Part shown: positions 47,331-56,060 of the stretch, in pieces
Layout: the number at the start of each line of letters is the position of its first letter
How positions within the stretch are numbered: position 1 is the stretch's first letter
Source of the DNA: a halophilic archaeon SHRA6
Lineage (GTDB): Archaea > Halobacteriota > Halobacteria > Halobacteriales > Haloferacaceae
NCBI GenBank assembly: GCA_005239175.1
Contig: ML241294.1
Span: 1 to 64,000, forward strand
Direction: 5' to 3'
DNA: 64,000 nt
Position numbers and translations under genes: made by a program
Notes under the pieces: generated by a model
Told to the model about the DNA's origin: nothing
The model's database searches: none
The model's input: the letters and a program-made list of their open reading frames with translations, nothing else

Positions 47331-48347
47331 ATGAGCGAGACGCCGGATGACGCAAACGGCGCTGGAGAGCGCGAGACAGCTGACGACGAGTTAACGTACG
47401 CCGACGCAGGCGTGGATATCGACGCCAGCGAGGCGGCGACCGCGGCGCTTGTCGGTGCAGCCGGCGAGGGGACGGGTGATTACGCCGGGCTGTTCGACAT
47501 CGGCGATCGCTATCTCGCGCTCGCGACCGACGGCGTCGGCACGAAGCTGCTCGTCGCCGAGGCACTCGAGGACTACTCGACGGTCGGCATCGACTGTATC
47601 GCGATGAACGTCAACGATCTCGTCGCGGCGGGCGTCCGGCCGGTTGCGTTCGTCGACTATCTGGCGATCGACACGCCCGACGAGCGCTTTGCCGAACAGA
47701 TCGGTGAGGGCCTCGCCGCTGGCGCAGCGGCCGCGAGTATCGAACTCGTTGGGGGTGAGACCGCAGTAATGCCGGAGGTCGTCCGAGGCCTCGATCTCGC
47801 TGGTGCCTGCGCCGGATTGGCCAGGAAGGACGCCCTGTTCGACGGCGAGGCCCAGTCGGGCGACACGCTCGTCGGGTGGTCGTCTTCAGGGATTCACTCG
47901 AACGGTCTCACGCTCGCGCGCAAAGCGGCAACAATGGATGACGGCTCCTACACGGATCCGTGTCCTTTCGAAGGCTACGAAACGATCGGCGAGGCGCTGT
48001 TGGAACCGACGCGGATCTACACCAACCTGCTCGATCCAATGCGGGAGGCTGGCGTCCGAGGGGCCGCTCACATTACTGGTGGTGGGTGGACGAACCTCGA
48101 ACGGCTTGGCGAGCACCACTACGCGATCGACGATCCATTCGACGCCCAGCCCGTGTTCGAGTTCATCCAAGCGCGCGGCAACGTCTCCGACGAGGAGATG
48201 CACCGAACGTTCAACATGGGAACGGGTTTTGTCGCCGCGATCGCCGATGCGGACGCTGCTGAATCGCTCGCTGCACAGACCGATGGTCGGACGATCGGCC
48301 GGGTCGAAACTGGGGCAGGCGTGTCAATCCGCGGATTGTCGCTTTGA
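47331..48347 (+). CDS. purM: Phosphoribosylformylglycinamidine cyclo-ligase
   Basis: The 338-residue enzyme makes aminoimidazole ribonucleotide in purine synthesis. Motifs are LTYADAGVDIDASEAATAAL, LALATDGVGTKLLVAEALED, GIDCIAMNVNDLVAAGVRPV and AHITGGGWTNLERLG, all of the PurM/AIR synthetase family. A short acidic N-terminal extension (about 20 residues) is usual for haloarchaeal proteins. It stands alone, with an upstream region of 128 bp containing AT-rich repeats. Confidence 0.96.
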   Translation: MSETPDDANGAGERETADDELTYADAGVDIDASEAATAALVGAAGEGTGDYAGLFDIGDRYLALATDGVGTKLLVAEALEDYSTVGIDCIAMNVNDLVAAGVRPVAFVDYLAIDTPDERFAEQIGEGLAAGAAAASIELVGGETAVMPEVVRGLDLAGACAGLARKDALFDGEAQSGDTLVGWSSSGIHSNGLTLARKAATMDDGSYTDPCPFEGYETIGEALLEPTRIYTNLLDPMREAGVRGAAHITGGGWTNLERLGEHHYAIDDPFDAQPVFEFIQARGNVSDEEMHRTFNMGTGFVAAIADADAAESLAAQTDGRTIGRVETGAGVSIRGLSL

Positions 48348-48429
48348 ACGGGTGAGATCGGCTTCGCTGGACACCGAAGAGAAACCACAGAACGAATCGT
48401 TTTAGTGCTCGACAAGGGTACCTGACGGT

Positions 48430-48615
48430 ATGGCAATCAAGCCGAAATACATCAAACAGCTCGCGTTGGCGCTCCTCGAGCGCTATCCGCAGGCGTTCAA
48501 CACAGATTTCGAAACGAACAAACAGAACGTCGCCCAGCTCACGACGATCGAGTCGAAAGGCGTCCGAAACCGCGTCGCCGGGTACATTACCCGAAAGAAA
48601 GCAGCGACGGTCTAG
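48430..48615 (+). CDS. rps17e: 30S ribosomal protein S17e
   Basis: The 61-residue protein is the archaeal/eukaryotic small-subunit protein S17e: [20 protein letters not shown] followed by [20 protein letters not shown] and [14 protein letters not shown]. The length is normal for archaea, which lack the C-terminal extension of eukaryotes. It lies between purM and a short-chain dehydrogenase gene. Confidence 0.97.
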   Translation: MAIKPKYIKQLALALLERYPQAFNTDFETNKQNVAQLTTIESKGVRNRVAGYITRKKAATV

Positions 48616-48705
48616 TTCCTGGCGTAGCTTCACCTGTCACCCCTCGTCGTCGAGCCGACGCGCTGTCGATCGCCAGCGGCGCAAAACCAGAAGTAATTAG
48701 TTGGA

Positions 48706-48724
48706 AATATTAGTTGCTAATATT
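48706..48724. promoter_or_regulatory. Perfect inverted repeat abutting a start codon, probable operator
   Basis: AATATTAG at 48706-48713 and CTAATATT at 48717-48724 form a perfect 8-bp inverted repeat with a three-base centre, ending exactly where the ATG at 48725 begins. A direct repeat ATTAGTTG (48696 and 48710) overlaps it. The site covers the expected transcription start of a leaderless gene and could be bound by a repressor. Confidence 0.6.
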
Positions 48725-49456
48725 ATGCGAGTGCTCATAACCGGTGCGAGCAGCGGGATCGGCCGGGCAACGGCGAGACAGTTGGCTGGAAACTATGACA
48801 TTGCGGTGGGATACAACGAATCCGCTGCAGCCGCGGAGGAGGTCGTTAGGAAGGCTCAGCGCGCGGGATCGGACGCGGTGGCCGTGCAGGGAGATCTCAC
48901 TGATTCCGCCGCAGCGGACGCCATGGTCGAAACGACTGTCGAGGCGCTTGGCGGCCTCGATGCGATCGTGAACAGTGCCGGTATCGTCGATCCCGCACGG
49001 ACGAGCGAGACGACCGACGACCAGTGGCACCGCGTGATCGAGACGAACCTCACCGGTGCATTCTACGTCACCCGAGCCGCGATCGACCACCTCCTCCCGG
49101 GCGGGGACGTGGTGTTCGTCTCCTCGATCGGCGGCACGGCTGGGACCGTCGACGCGAGCTACGCCGCGAGCAAAGCCGGTCTTCACGGCCTGACTCGGGC
49201 GCTCGCCCGTGAGTACGGCGAGGAGGGCCTGCAGGTCAACGCGGTTGCGCCCGGACCCGTCGAGACGGCAATGAACGATGAGATTCTCGAATACTTAGAG
49301 GCAGTCGAGTTCAGAGGACACGAGAACGTCGATACCCACCTCCCGGCGTACGCCTGCCAGCCAGAGACGGTCGCAGAGACAATCGAGTATCTCCTCGAAA
49401 CCGAGTATATACAGGGAGAAATCGTCAATCTCAACGGCGGGATGCAGTTCCGCTGA
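48725..49456 (+). CDS. Short-chain dehydrogenase/reductase (FabG-like)
   Basis: The 243-residue oxidoreductase has the cofactor motif VLITGASSGIGRATARQLA at the N-terminus, NSAGIV in the middle, and the catalytic Ser-Tyr-Lys in VSSIGGT and DASYAASKAGLHGLTR. The C-terminal EYIQGEIVNLNGGMQFR is typical of 3-oxoacyl-ACP reductase-like members. The substrate is unknown. The start at 48725 follows directly from the cofactor motif. An operator-like inverted repeat touches its start codon. Confidence 0.9.
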   Translation: MRVLITGASSGIGRATARQLAGNYDIAVGYNESAAAAEEVVRKAQRAGSDAVAVQGDLTDSAAADAMVETTVEALGGLDAIVNSAGIVDPARTSETTDDQWHRVIETNLTGAFYVTRAAIDHLLPGGDVVFVSSIGGTAGTVDASYAASKAGLHGLTRALAREYGEEGLQVNAVAPGPVETAMNDEILEYLEAVEFRGHENVDTHLPAYACQPETVAETIEYLLETEYIQGEIVNLNGGMQFR

Positions 49457-49486
49457 GTGTTGTGGTTCGATCGTCGGTTCGGAGGT

Positions 49487-50872
49487 TCAGTAGACGTATT
49501 CGTCTTCGGTGAGCTGGGTGTAGCCCTTCTTGCGGAACGATCGCTTCTGTTTTTTGTACCGGTACAGAATCTTCATCCCACCGACGCTCGCGGTGAACTT
49601 CTTGTTGAACGATCGAAGCCCCCCATCGGCGAGCATATTTGCCGTCGTTTTGAACGTCCGGTCCCAGTCGGCCGGCTCGTAGCCACGAGCGAGTTCGGCA
49701 AAGGTGACGTTCCGCAGGATTTCGTCGCCGATCGCGTCCTTCCAGGCGTCGTTGTACCCTGAGAGATCGCCCTTCGCTGTGAGTTCGCCGGCAATCGCGC
49801 CGGTCCGAATTGCGACGTGATCGCCGCCCTCGTGGAACGCTGACGTCGTCCCCATCGCACCGCCGGCGACGGCAATCCCGGCGTCGACGGGCGAGTCGAT
49901 CGGCTTGGTCGAGGAGATCGGATACGTCTCGGTGCCTTTTCGCTTGCCGCGGGTCTCGACGATCGGAAAGTCCGACTCGATGTCGTACTCATCGCCGTAC
50001 TCCCATTCGAGCAGGCGGTGAATGTACTCACTGCCTTTGGGGATCCGGTCGTCCTCAGGGCGCAACAGTGCGTAGTCATCCCGATTTTCGATATCGTCGA
50101 TGTCGAGGCCGATCGGCATCGTCAACCCAACACGACAGATCGGCTCGTCGTTCGGGAAGACCCACGGATACGCGGTGTGGCCGGGCATGACGCCCCACCA
50201 GAACTTGATCGCGTGTTGGACTTCTTTGAAGACCTCCTCGGGAAACTCGCGGTACTCCTGATACGCGATGTGGTTGACGGTACGCGAGGCGAGTCGCTCG
50301 GAGGCCTTCGAGCCGTCCGGGAGGTATCGATCGAGCATACGGTTCGTCACGGTCCGCTGTGGGCCGTCTGCGAGGATCAGGTAGTCCGCGCCGATCTGAT
50401 CCCCGTTTGCGACCTGCACCACGTGTCGCGGGCCTTCACCCGAAGCGTCAAGATCGGTCTCGACGTCTCTGACTGAAGCCTTGACCCGGTACTCCGCACC
50501 CGCGTCCTCGGCTCTGTCGCGCATCCAGTCGTCAAACTTCGCCCGGAAGAAGGTGTACCCGAAGTGATCGTACGAAGAGTCGATCCCGGTCGATCGCAGC
50601 GTCACCGACTCAGTGGGTCCGATGAACTCCGCGCGATCGAGCGTCTGGTGGATGATCCCGTCGTCAAACTCTGCGGGATCAATGTCCATGATGTCGACCC
50701 AGTAGTCCAAGATGCCGGCCGCGTCCGTCGAGTCGGGGCCGAGTCCCTCGCGATCGGCGCGCGGGACCCCCTTTTCGAGGACGATCGCATCCGCGCCGGC
50801 GCTGGCGGCCGCATGCGCCGCGGAGGAACCGGCGGGGCCGCCACCGACGATTGCCACGTCTGTCCGTTCCAT
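49487..50872 (-). CDS. Geranylgeranyl reductase family flavoprotein
   Basis: The 461-residue protein has the FAD-binding VAIVGGGPAGSSAAHAAASA at residues 6-25, the family marker LILADGPQRTVTNRML, and YPWVFPNDEPICRVGLTMPI, in which the YxWxFP motif binds the isoprenoid. Such enzymes saturate the geranylgeranyl chains of archaeal lipids, or quinone or chlorophyll side chains. GIAVAGGAMGTTSAFHEGGD is the second FAD contact. It is longer than the usual 400-residue digeranylgeranylglycerophospholipid reductase, so the exact substrate is open. Confidence 0.88.
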   Translation of the reverse strand: MERTDVAIVGGGPAGSSAAHAAASAGADAIVLEKGVPRADREGLGPDSTDAAGILDYWVDIMDIDPAEFDDGIIHQTLDRAEFIGPTESVTLRSTGIDSSYDHFGYTFFRAKFDDWMRDRAEDAGAEYRVKASVRDVETDLDASGEGPRHVVQVANGDQIGADYLILADGPQRTVTNRMLDRYLPDGSKASERLASRTVNHIAYQEYREFPEEVFKEVQHAIKFWWGVMPGHTAYPWVFPNDEPICRVGLTMPIGLDIDDIENRDDYALLRPEDDRIPKGSEYIHRLLEWEYGDEYDIESDFPIVETRGKRKGTETYPISSTKPIDSPVDAGIAVAGGAMGTTSAFHEGGDHVAIRTGAIAGELTAKGDLSGYNDAWKDAIGDEILRNVTFAELARGYEPADWDRTFKTTANMLADGGLRSFNKKFTASVGGMKILYRYKKQKRSFRKKGYTQLTEDEYVY

Positions 50873-51007
50873 ACCCTCAACGGGCCGCGTTTAGCTATTA
50901 AACGCTCCGGACCGTCGTCGGCTATCGGCGTTTGATCAGTGTCGAAATCCGGCTCGGGCTTTTCCGGGAAGGGTGGTTTCTTTGGATTTCAGTATCTGCG
51001 TACGGGC

Positions 51008-51955
51008 ATGCAGGATCCAGACATCGTCGTGCTTCGCCAGAAGATCCACGGCCTCGCGATGGGCGAATACGCCGCCGCGATCCGTGAGCGCCTGCCCGAT
51101 CGTGAGGTCGTAATCGCCCGAACGCCGAGCGAAGAGCGCAAGTTCCTCGAATCCGCGCGGATCGCCACGGGCTTCAATCTGGACACAGACGACCTCGAAC
51201 GGGCTGAGAATCTCGATCTGTTCGCGTGCATCTACGCTGGGACCGGTCACCTCCCAATCTCAACACTCGAAGCGAACGACGTTGCCGTGACGAACGCTTC
51301 AGGAGTCCACGGACCGAATATCGCCGAGTACGTCGTGGGCGCGCTCGTCATGCAGGCGCGTGATTTCCCTCGAGCGATTCGGCAGGCCGAGGACCACCAG
51401 TGGCGGTCGTTCCAGACGCGAGAGCTACAGAGATCGACGGTGACTATTGTTGGCCTCGGTGCTATCGGCCACGCAATCACCGAGCGGCTCGAACCGTTTG
51501 GCGTCAAAACGATCGGCGTCCGCTACTCTCCTGAGAAGGGTGGACCAACTGACGAGGTGATGGGTTTCGATCGGCTCCACGAGGCACTCGCGCGGACGGA
51601 CCATCTCGTTCTCGCCTGCCCCCTCACCGACGAGACCGAGGGACTGATCGACAGCGACGCGCTGTTGACAATCCCCTCGCACGCGACGCTCATCAACATT
51701 GCCCGCGGCCCGGTCGTCGACACCGACGCGCTCGTCTCTGCGATCCGATCGAACCGCCTCGGGGGCGCGGTGTTGGACGTCACTGATCCTGAACCGCTCC
51801 CGCCAGGACACCCGCTTTGGGACTTCGACAACGTCCAGATCACCCCACACAACGCGGGCCACACGCCGTACTACTACGAACGGCTGAGCGACATCCTCGC
51901 GGCGAACGTCACGGCGCTTGACTCGGGTGAAGATCTCGAAAACCGCGTAGCGTAG
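51008..51955 (+). CDS. D-isomer specific 2-hydroxyacid dehydrogenase
   Basis: The 315-residue protein has the NAD-binding VTIVGLGAIGHAITERLEPF, then HLVLACPLTDETEGLI and LINIARGPVVDTDALVSAI, and the catalytic Arg, Glu and His in IARGP, DVTDPEPLP and ITPHNAGHTP. Substrate could be glyoxylate, phosphonate-like or other 2-oxoacids; it is not phosphoglycerate dehydrogenase because the ACT domain is missing. The start at 51008 gives a normal length. It is divergent from the geranylgeranyl reductase-like gene and faces the FAH-like gene. Confidence 0.88.
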   Translation: MQDPDIVVLRQKIHGLAMGEYAAAIRERLPDREVVIARTPSEERKFLESARIATGFNLDTDDLERAENLDLFACIYAGTGHLPISTLEANDVAVTNASGVHGPNIAEYVVGALVMQARDFPRAIRQAEDHQWRSFQTRELQRSTVTIVGLGAIGHAITERLEPFGVKTIGVRYSPEKGGPTDEVMGFDRLHEALARTDHLVLACPLTDETEGLIDSDALLTIPSHATLINIARGPVVDTDALVSAIRSNRLGGAVLDVTDPEPLPPGHPLWDFDNVQITPHNAGHTPYYYERLSDILAANVTALDSGEDLENRVA

Positions 51956-51988
51956 CGGTCTCTCGCTGTCGCCCCACGCAACGGCATG

Positions 51989-52732
51989 TTATTTTCGCCA
52001 CGCAACGGCCGATCCGACCGGTTCGGCGATCGTGTTCGATAACGTCCCGACGCCGTCGTAGGTAATCTCGATCGTATCGCCCGGCTCGACGGTTCCCGGG
52101 TTCGCCGGGCTCCCGAAGGCGATGACGTCGCCGGGCTCGAAGACGAATCGCTCTGAGAGGTACGAGACGATCTCGAAGGGGTCGAACAGCATCAACTCAG
52201 TGTTCGACTCCTGTCTTCTGTCGCCGTTGATCTCGGTGTACATGTCGATCGCCGTCGGATCGAGATCGGTTTCGATCCACGGACCGAGAGGCCCTGATCC
52301 GACGAACGCCTTGCGGGCTGTTCGGCCCTGCTGATCCAGCGCGTCAAGGTCGTTCATGATCGTGTATCCGCGGATGACCGACTCGGCCTCTTCGTACGCA
52401 AGCCGGTGGCAGCGCTCGCCGATTACGGCAGCGAGTTCGCCGGCGTAAGTCAGCTCTTCGGTGAACGAGGGGTACGGAATTTTCTCGCGGTGGGCGGCGA
52501 TCGATCCCGGCGGCTTGATAAAGAAGCCCGGCTCGTCAGGACGATCGTACGCCATCTGGTCGAGCGTTGCCGTGTAGTTCCGTCCGACACAGTAGATCGA
52601 AGTCGGAGTACACGGCGCGGCCAACGTCCCATCAGTGCCGATCTCGTACCGCTCACCGTCGCTCTCGACAGCGCCGTCATCGATCGGTCCCTGCTTGATT
52701 CCGTCCGGGGTGTCGATCCGTGCCAGTCGCAT
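51989..52732 (-). CDS. Fumarylacetoacetate hydrolase family protein
   Basis: The 247-residue protein has the FAH fold marks IYCVGRNYTATLDQMAYDRP, PGSIAAHREKIPYPSFTEEL, and the metal-binding ELTYAGELAAVIGERCHRL and GYTIMNDLDALDQQGRTARK. Such enzymes hydrolyse carbon-carbon bonds or decarboxylate or isomerise dicarboxylates in aromatic-acid and related pathways. The start at 52732 (MRLARIDTPDG) matches the family. It is divergent from the FAD/Fe-S oxidase gene with a 76-bp gap, so a role in the same organic-acid metabolism is likely. Confidence 0.88.
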   Translation of the reverse strand: MRLARIDTPDGIKQGPIDDGAVESDGERYEIGTDGTLAAPCTPTSIYCVGRNYTATLDQMAYDRPDEPGFFIKPPGSIAAHREKIPYPSFTEELTYAGELAAVIGERCHRLAYEEAESVIRGYTIMNDLDALDQQGRTARKAFVGSGPLGPWIETDLDPTAIDMYTEINGDRRQESNTELMLFDPFEIVSYLSERFVFEPGDVIAFGSPANPGTVEPGDTIEITYDGVGTLSNTIAEPVGSAVAWRK

Positions 52733-52778
52733 GCCGCCTCGTGGGTGCGCCGAATTGATAGCTCCGACGATACTCAAA

Positions 52779-52787
52779 TTTATAATG
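52779..52787 (+). promoter_or_regulatory. TATA box for the FAD/Fe-S oxidase gene
   Basis: TTTATAATG ends 21 bp before the ATG at 52809. It is a strong match to the haloarchaeal TATA consensus and supports that start. Confidence 0.55.
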
Positions 52788-52808
52788 ATTAATTGCAGAG
52801 ATTAAGAC

Positions 52809-55796
52809 ATGGCAGTTGAGGATGCGGCCACATATGATATTACGGACTCCGAGCACATTCGCCCGCTGGAGACCGACGAGTGGGCCGAAGCAGCCGAGGC
52901 ATTGGCCGATCGCCTCCGTGGGGAAATCAGGTTTGACGAGTACGCGCGGGTGCTGTACGCGACCGACGGGAGCATCTATCGTGCGGAGCCCGCCGGAGTC
53001 GTATTTCCCACTGATGTCGAAGACGTGCGGGTCGCGATGGAGATCGCCGCAGCACACGGATTGCCGGTCCTCGCTCGCGGAGCGGGGACATCGCTCGCGG
53101 GCCAGACAGTCGGTCCGGGGTGTCTCGTGCTCGATCTCTCGCGCCACATGGATTCGATCCTCGAGATCGATCCGGACAGCAGGCGAGCGATCGTCGAACC
53201 GGGCGTTGTACAGGACGATCTTGACGACGCGCTCGCCCCCTACGGGCTGAAATTCGCGCCCGATCCGGCGTCCTCGGCACGGGCAACCGTCGGCGGGGGA
53301 ATCGGCAACAATTCGACAGGGGCACACTCCGTACGCTACGGGATCACCGACGCCTACACAGAATCACTCACGGTCGTGCTCGCGGATGGCTCGGTAATCG
53401 AGACCGGCGAAGTCGTTCTCGACAGCGAGGAGTGGGATCGCCTCGTCGCCGGTGACGACCGTGAAGCGGAATTGTACCGGGCGGTTCGCCGACTCGTCGA
53501 GGACAACGCAGCCGAGATCGATACGCGGTATCCGACCCTGAAGCGATCGGTCTCGGGATACAACCTCCACAAGGTAATCTACGAGAACGACGCGGGTGAG
53601 GAGGTAATCAACCTCTCAAAGCTGTTTGTCGGCGCTGAGGGAACGCTTGGCGTCGTCGTTGAAGCGGAGCTGTCACTCGTGACGAAGCCGGAGCAGACAG
53701 CGCTCGCGCTGTACTGTTTTGACGATCTGATCGACGCGATGGCCGCCGTTCCTGTCGCGCTTTCCCATCCGGTCAGTGGCGTTGAACTGATGGACGATGA
53801 GGTGTTTCGCCTCGCCGAAGGGTCCGCGGAGTACCGCGAGTACGTCGAGGCGATCCCAGAGGGAACTGCCGCGTCGCTACTCATTGAGTTCGACAACGAG
53901 GTAATCGGGACAGCCGATCGCGCCGGCTTCGAGGACGCGATCGCCGATCTCACTGCTGACTTCGTTGACGACGGGGACGCCTTTGCCGTCAGGGAAGCCT
54001 ACGACCCTGACGCGCAGGCCGAACTGTGGAAGCTTCGAAAGGCGGCGATCCCGCTTTTGATGAGCCTCGAAGGCGACGCGAAGCCGTATCCGTTCATCGA
54101 AGACGCCTCGGTCCCGCCCGAGGAACTGGCCGAGTACGTCGACGCATTTCGAGATGTCCTCGACAAACACGGCACGTCGGCGGCGTACTTCGCCCACGCT
54201 GGCAGCGGAACGCTCCACATCCGGCCAATCCTCTCGTTGAAGGAGACTGAGGGGATCGAGACGATGCACTCGATCGCCGACGATGTAACGGATCTCGTCG
54301 TCGAGCACCACGGCGCGTTCTCGGGTGAGCACGGCGACGGACTCGCACGGACAGAGTTCAACCCGAAAATGTACGGGCCGGCGCTCTGGTCGGCCTTTCA
54401 GGAACTGAAGACCACGTTCGATCCTGACTGGCGGATGAACCCCGGGAAGGTCGTCTACACCGACGAACATCCCACAGACATGCGGGATCACCTCCGGTAC
54501 GGCGCAGACTACGAAACCACAGAGCGAGAGACGGTTCAAGACTTTTCGGAGGAAGGTGGCTTTTCGCACCTCGTGGAGCTGTGTAACGGCTGTGGAACCT
54601 GCCGACAGACCGATTCGGGGACGATGTGTCCGACCTACCGGGCGACGGAAGACGAACAACAGACAACCCGCGGGCGAGCGAACCTCCTCAGGGCGGCAAT
54701 AAGCGGTGATCTCCCCGAAGCAGAGCTGTACAGCGATCGCTTTCAGGAGACGGTCCTCGACATGTGCGTCGGCTGTAAGGGCTGCAAGCGCGACTGCCCC
54801 ACGGGTGTCGACATGGCGAAGCTCAAAGTCGAAATCAAACACGCAACCCACGAGCGATCGGGCTCGTCGTTTCGCGATCGACTCTTCGGGCACATCGATC
54901 GGTATGCCCAACTTGCGAGCGCGATCGCACCGCTTTCGAATATCGGACCGGAGGTACCAGGCGCGCGGTGGCTCATGGACCGAATGGTTGGGATCGCGCC
55001 CGATCGAGAACTCCCGACGTTTACCCGGACGACGCTCGTCGACTGGTTCGACGAACGCGGCGGCGCAGCGATCCCATTCGAAGACGCCGACCACAAGGTC
55101 CTGTTGTTCCCCGATACGTACACGAACTACAGCTATCCGGAGACCGGCCGCGCGGCAGTTCGCGTCCTCGAAGCCGCCGGTGTCCACGTCGACATCCCAG
55201 CCGATCTCGCGCCGAGCGGCCGGGCGGCGTACTCACTTGGGTTTCTCGACGACGCACGTGAGTGTGCCCAACGGAACGTTGAAGCACTAAAGCCGAAAGT
55301 CGAGGAAGACTGGTCGGTGCTGTTCGTCGAGCCCGCTGACGCCGTGATGTTCCAGGACGAGTACGGCGATCTGCTCGCCGGAGATGCCGTCCAGACCGTC
55401 GGTGCGAACGCCTACGGGGTCATGGAGTTCCTCGATGTCCACCGGATCGACGAGCAGCTCTCGGTCACACCGCCAGCTGATCGGCTGGCGTACCACGGCC
55501 ACTGTAACCAGAAGGCGATCGCAAAGGATCACCACACCCCGGCTGTCCTCGATCGGCTTGGATTCGATATCACACCGTTGGATTCGGGCTGTTGTGGCAT
55601 GGCCGGCTCGTTCGGATACGAGTCCGAACACTACGAGCTTTCCCAGGCGATCGGCTCAATCCTCTTCGAGAAGATCGACGAGAGCGAGGCCGACCGCGTG
55701 ATCGCACCCGGTGGTTCCTGTCGATCGCAACTTGGCGATCGTGACGGCGAGTCGATGCCGCCGCATCCAATCTCGGTGCTCGAATCCGCGCTGTAA
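52809..55796 (+). CDS. FAD-linked oxidase fused to Fe-S/CCG subunit (D-lactate/glycolate type)
   Basis: The 995-residue protein fuses a GlcD-like FAD domain to a GlpC/LutA-like iron-sulphur part. Residues about 60-530 carry the VAO-type FAD fold with PVLARGAGTSLAGQTVGPGC and ARATVGGGIGNNSTGAHSVR. From about 590 come two ferredoxin-type clusters CNGCGTCRQTDSG and CVGCKGCKRDCPTGVD, then two CCG domains, the last in LDSGCCGMAGSFGYE. The family oxidises D-lactate, glycolate or D-2-hydroxyglutarate and passes electrons on. The neighbouring 2-hydroxyacid dehydrogenase and FAH-like genes support use of organic acids. Confidence 0.93.
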   Translation: MAVEDAATYDITDSEHIRPLETDEWAEAAEALADRLRGEIRFDEYARVLYATDGSIYRAEPAGVVFPTDVEDVRVAMEIAAAHGLPVLARGAGTSLAGQTVGPGCLVLDLSRHMDSILEIDPDSRRAIVEPGVVQDDLDDALAPYGLKFAPDPASSARATVGGGIGNNSTGAHSVRYGITDAYTESLTVVLADGSVIETGEVVLDSEEWDRLVAGDDREAELYRAVRRLVEDNAAEIDTRYPTLKRSVSGYNLHKVIYENDAGEEVINLSKLFVGAEGTLGVVVEAELSLVTKPEQTALALYCFDDLIDAMAAVPVALSHPVSGVELMDDEVFRLAEGSAEYREYVEAIPEGTAASLLIEFDNEVIGTADRAGFEDAIADLTADFVDDGDAFAVREAYDPDAQAELWKLRKAAIPLLMSLEGDAKPYPFIEDASVPPEELAEYVDAFRDVLDKHGTSAAYFAHAGSGTLHIRPILSLKETEGIETMHSIADDVTDLVVEHHGAFSGEHGDGLARTEFNPKMYGPALWSAFQELKTTFDPDWRMNPGKVVYTDEHPTDMRDHLRYGADYETTERETVQDFSEEGGFSHLVELCNGCGTCRQTDSGTMCPTYRATEDEQQTTRGRANLLRAAISGDLPEAELYSDRFQETVLDMCVGCKGCKRDCPTGVDMAKLKVEIKHATHERSGSSFRDRLFGHIDRYAQLASAIAPLSNIGPEVPGARWLMDRMVGIAPDRELPTFTRTTLVDWFDERGGAAIPFEDADHKVLLFPDTYTNYSYPETGRAAVRVLEAAGVHVDIPADLAPSGRAAYSLGFLDDARECAQRNVEALKPKVEEDWSVLFVEPADAVMFQDEYGDLLAGDAVQTVGANAYGVMEFLDVHRIDEQLSVTPPADRLAYHGHCNQKAIAKDHHTPAVLDRLGFDITPLDSGCCGMAGSFGYESEHYELSQAIGSILFEKIDESEADRVIAPGGSCRSQLGDRDGESMPPHPISVLESAL

Positions 55797-55909
55797 GCGG
55801 CACCGCTGTCCAACCACCTAAATATTACTTCTGATAACTAGCACGTACGCTATTAATACGGTGACATCGAACAGCGACCATCCGCTGCGGACCACGAGAA
55901 TATCAGAAC

Positions 55910-56038
55910 ATGAATGAGGGATTGCGGTTCGGTGTCGCCGCGAACGACCGCGGGAACCTCTCAGCGGTGGCTGTGGTTATCATGTTTGTAATCTGCATCT
56001 CAATCGCACTGGTAGTTGCGTTCCACGTCTTCCTCTAG
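55910..56038 (+). CDS. Small single-helix membrane protein
   Basis: This 42-codon gene encodes a polar start (MNEGLRFGVAANDRGNLSAV) followed by one hydrophobic helix (AVVIMFVICISIALVVAFHV). A TATTAATA element lies about 52 bp upstream. Its polar start followed by a helix resembles archaeal type IV pilin-like or small toxin-like proteins, but no processing motif is clear. It converges on asd with 22 bp between. Confidence 0.55.
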   Translation: MNEGLRFGVAANDRGNLSAVAVVIMFVICISIALVVAFHVFL

Positions 56039-56060
56039 GCGTCGACGATACAGGTCGCGC

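Noticed and set aside
53877-55187. 436-codon minus-strand open frame in the FAD/Fe-S oxidase gene
   Set aside because: It overlaps the coding sequence of a well recognised protein in full and has no domain of its own.
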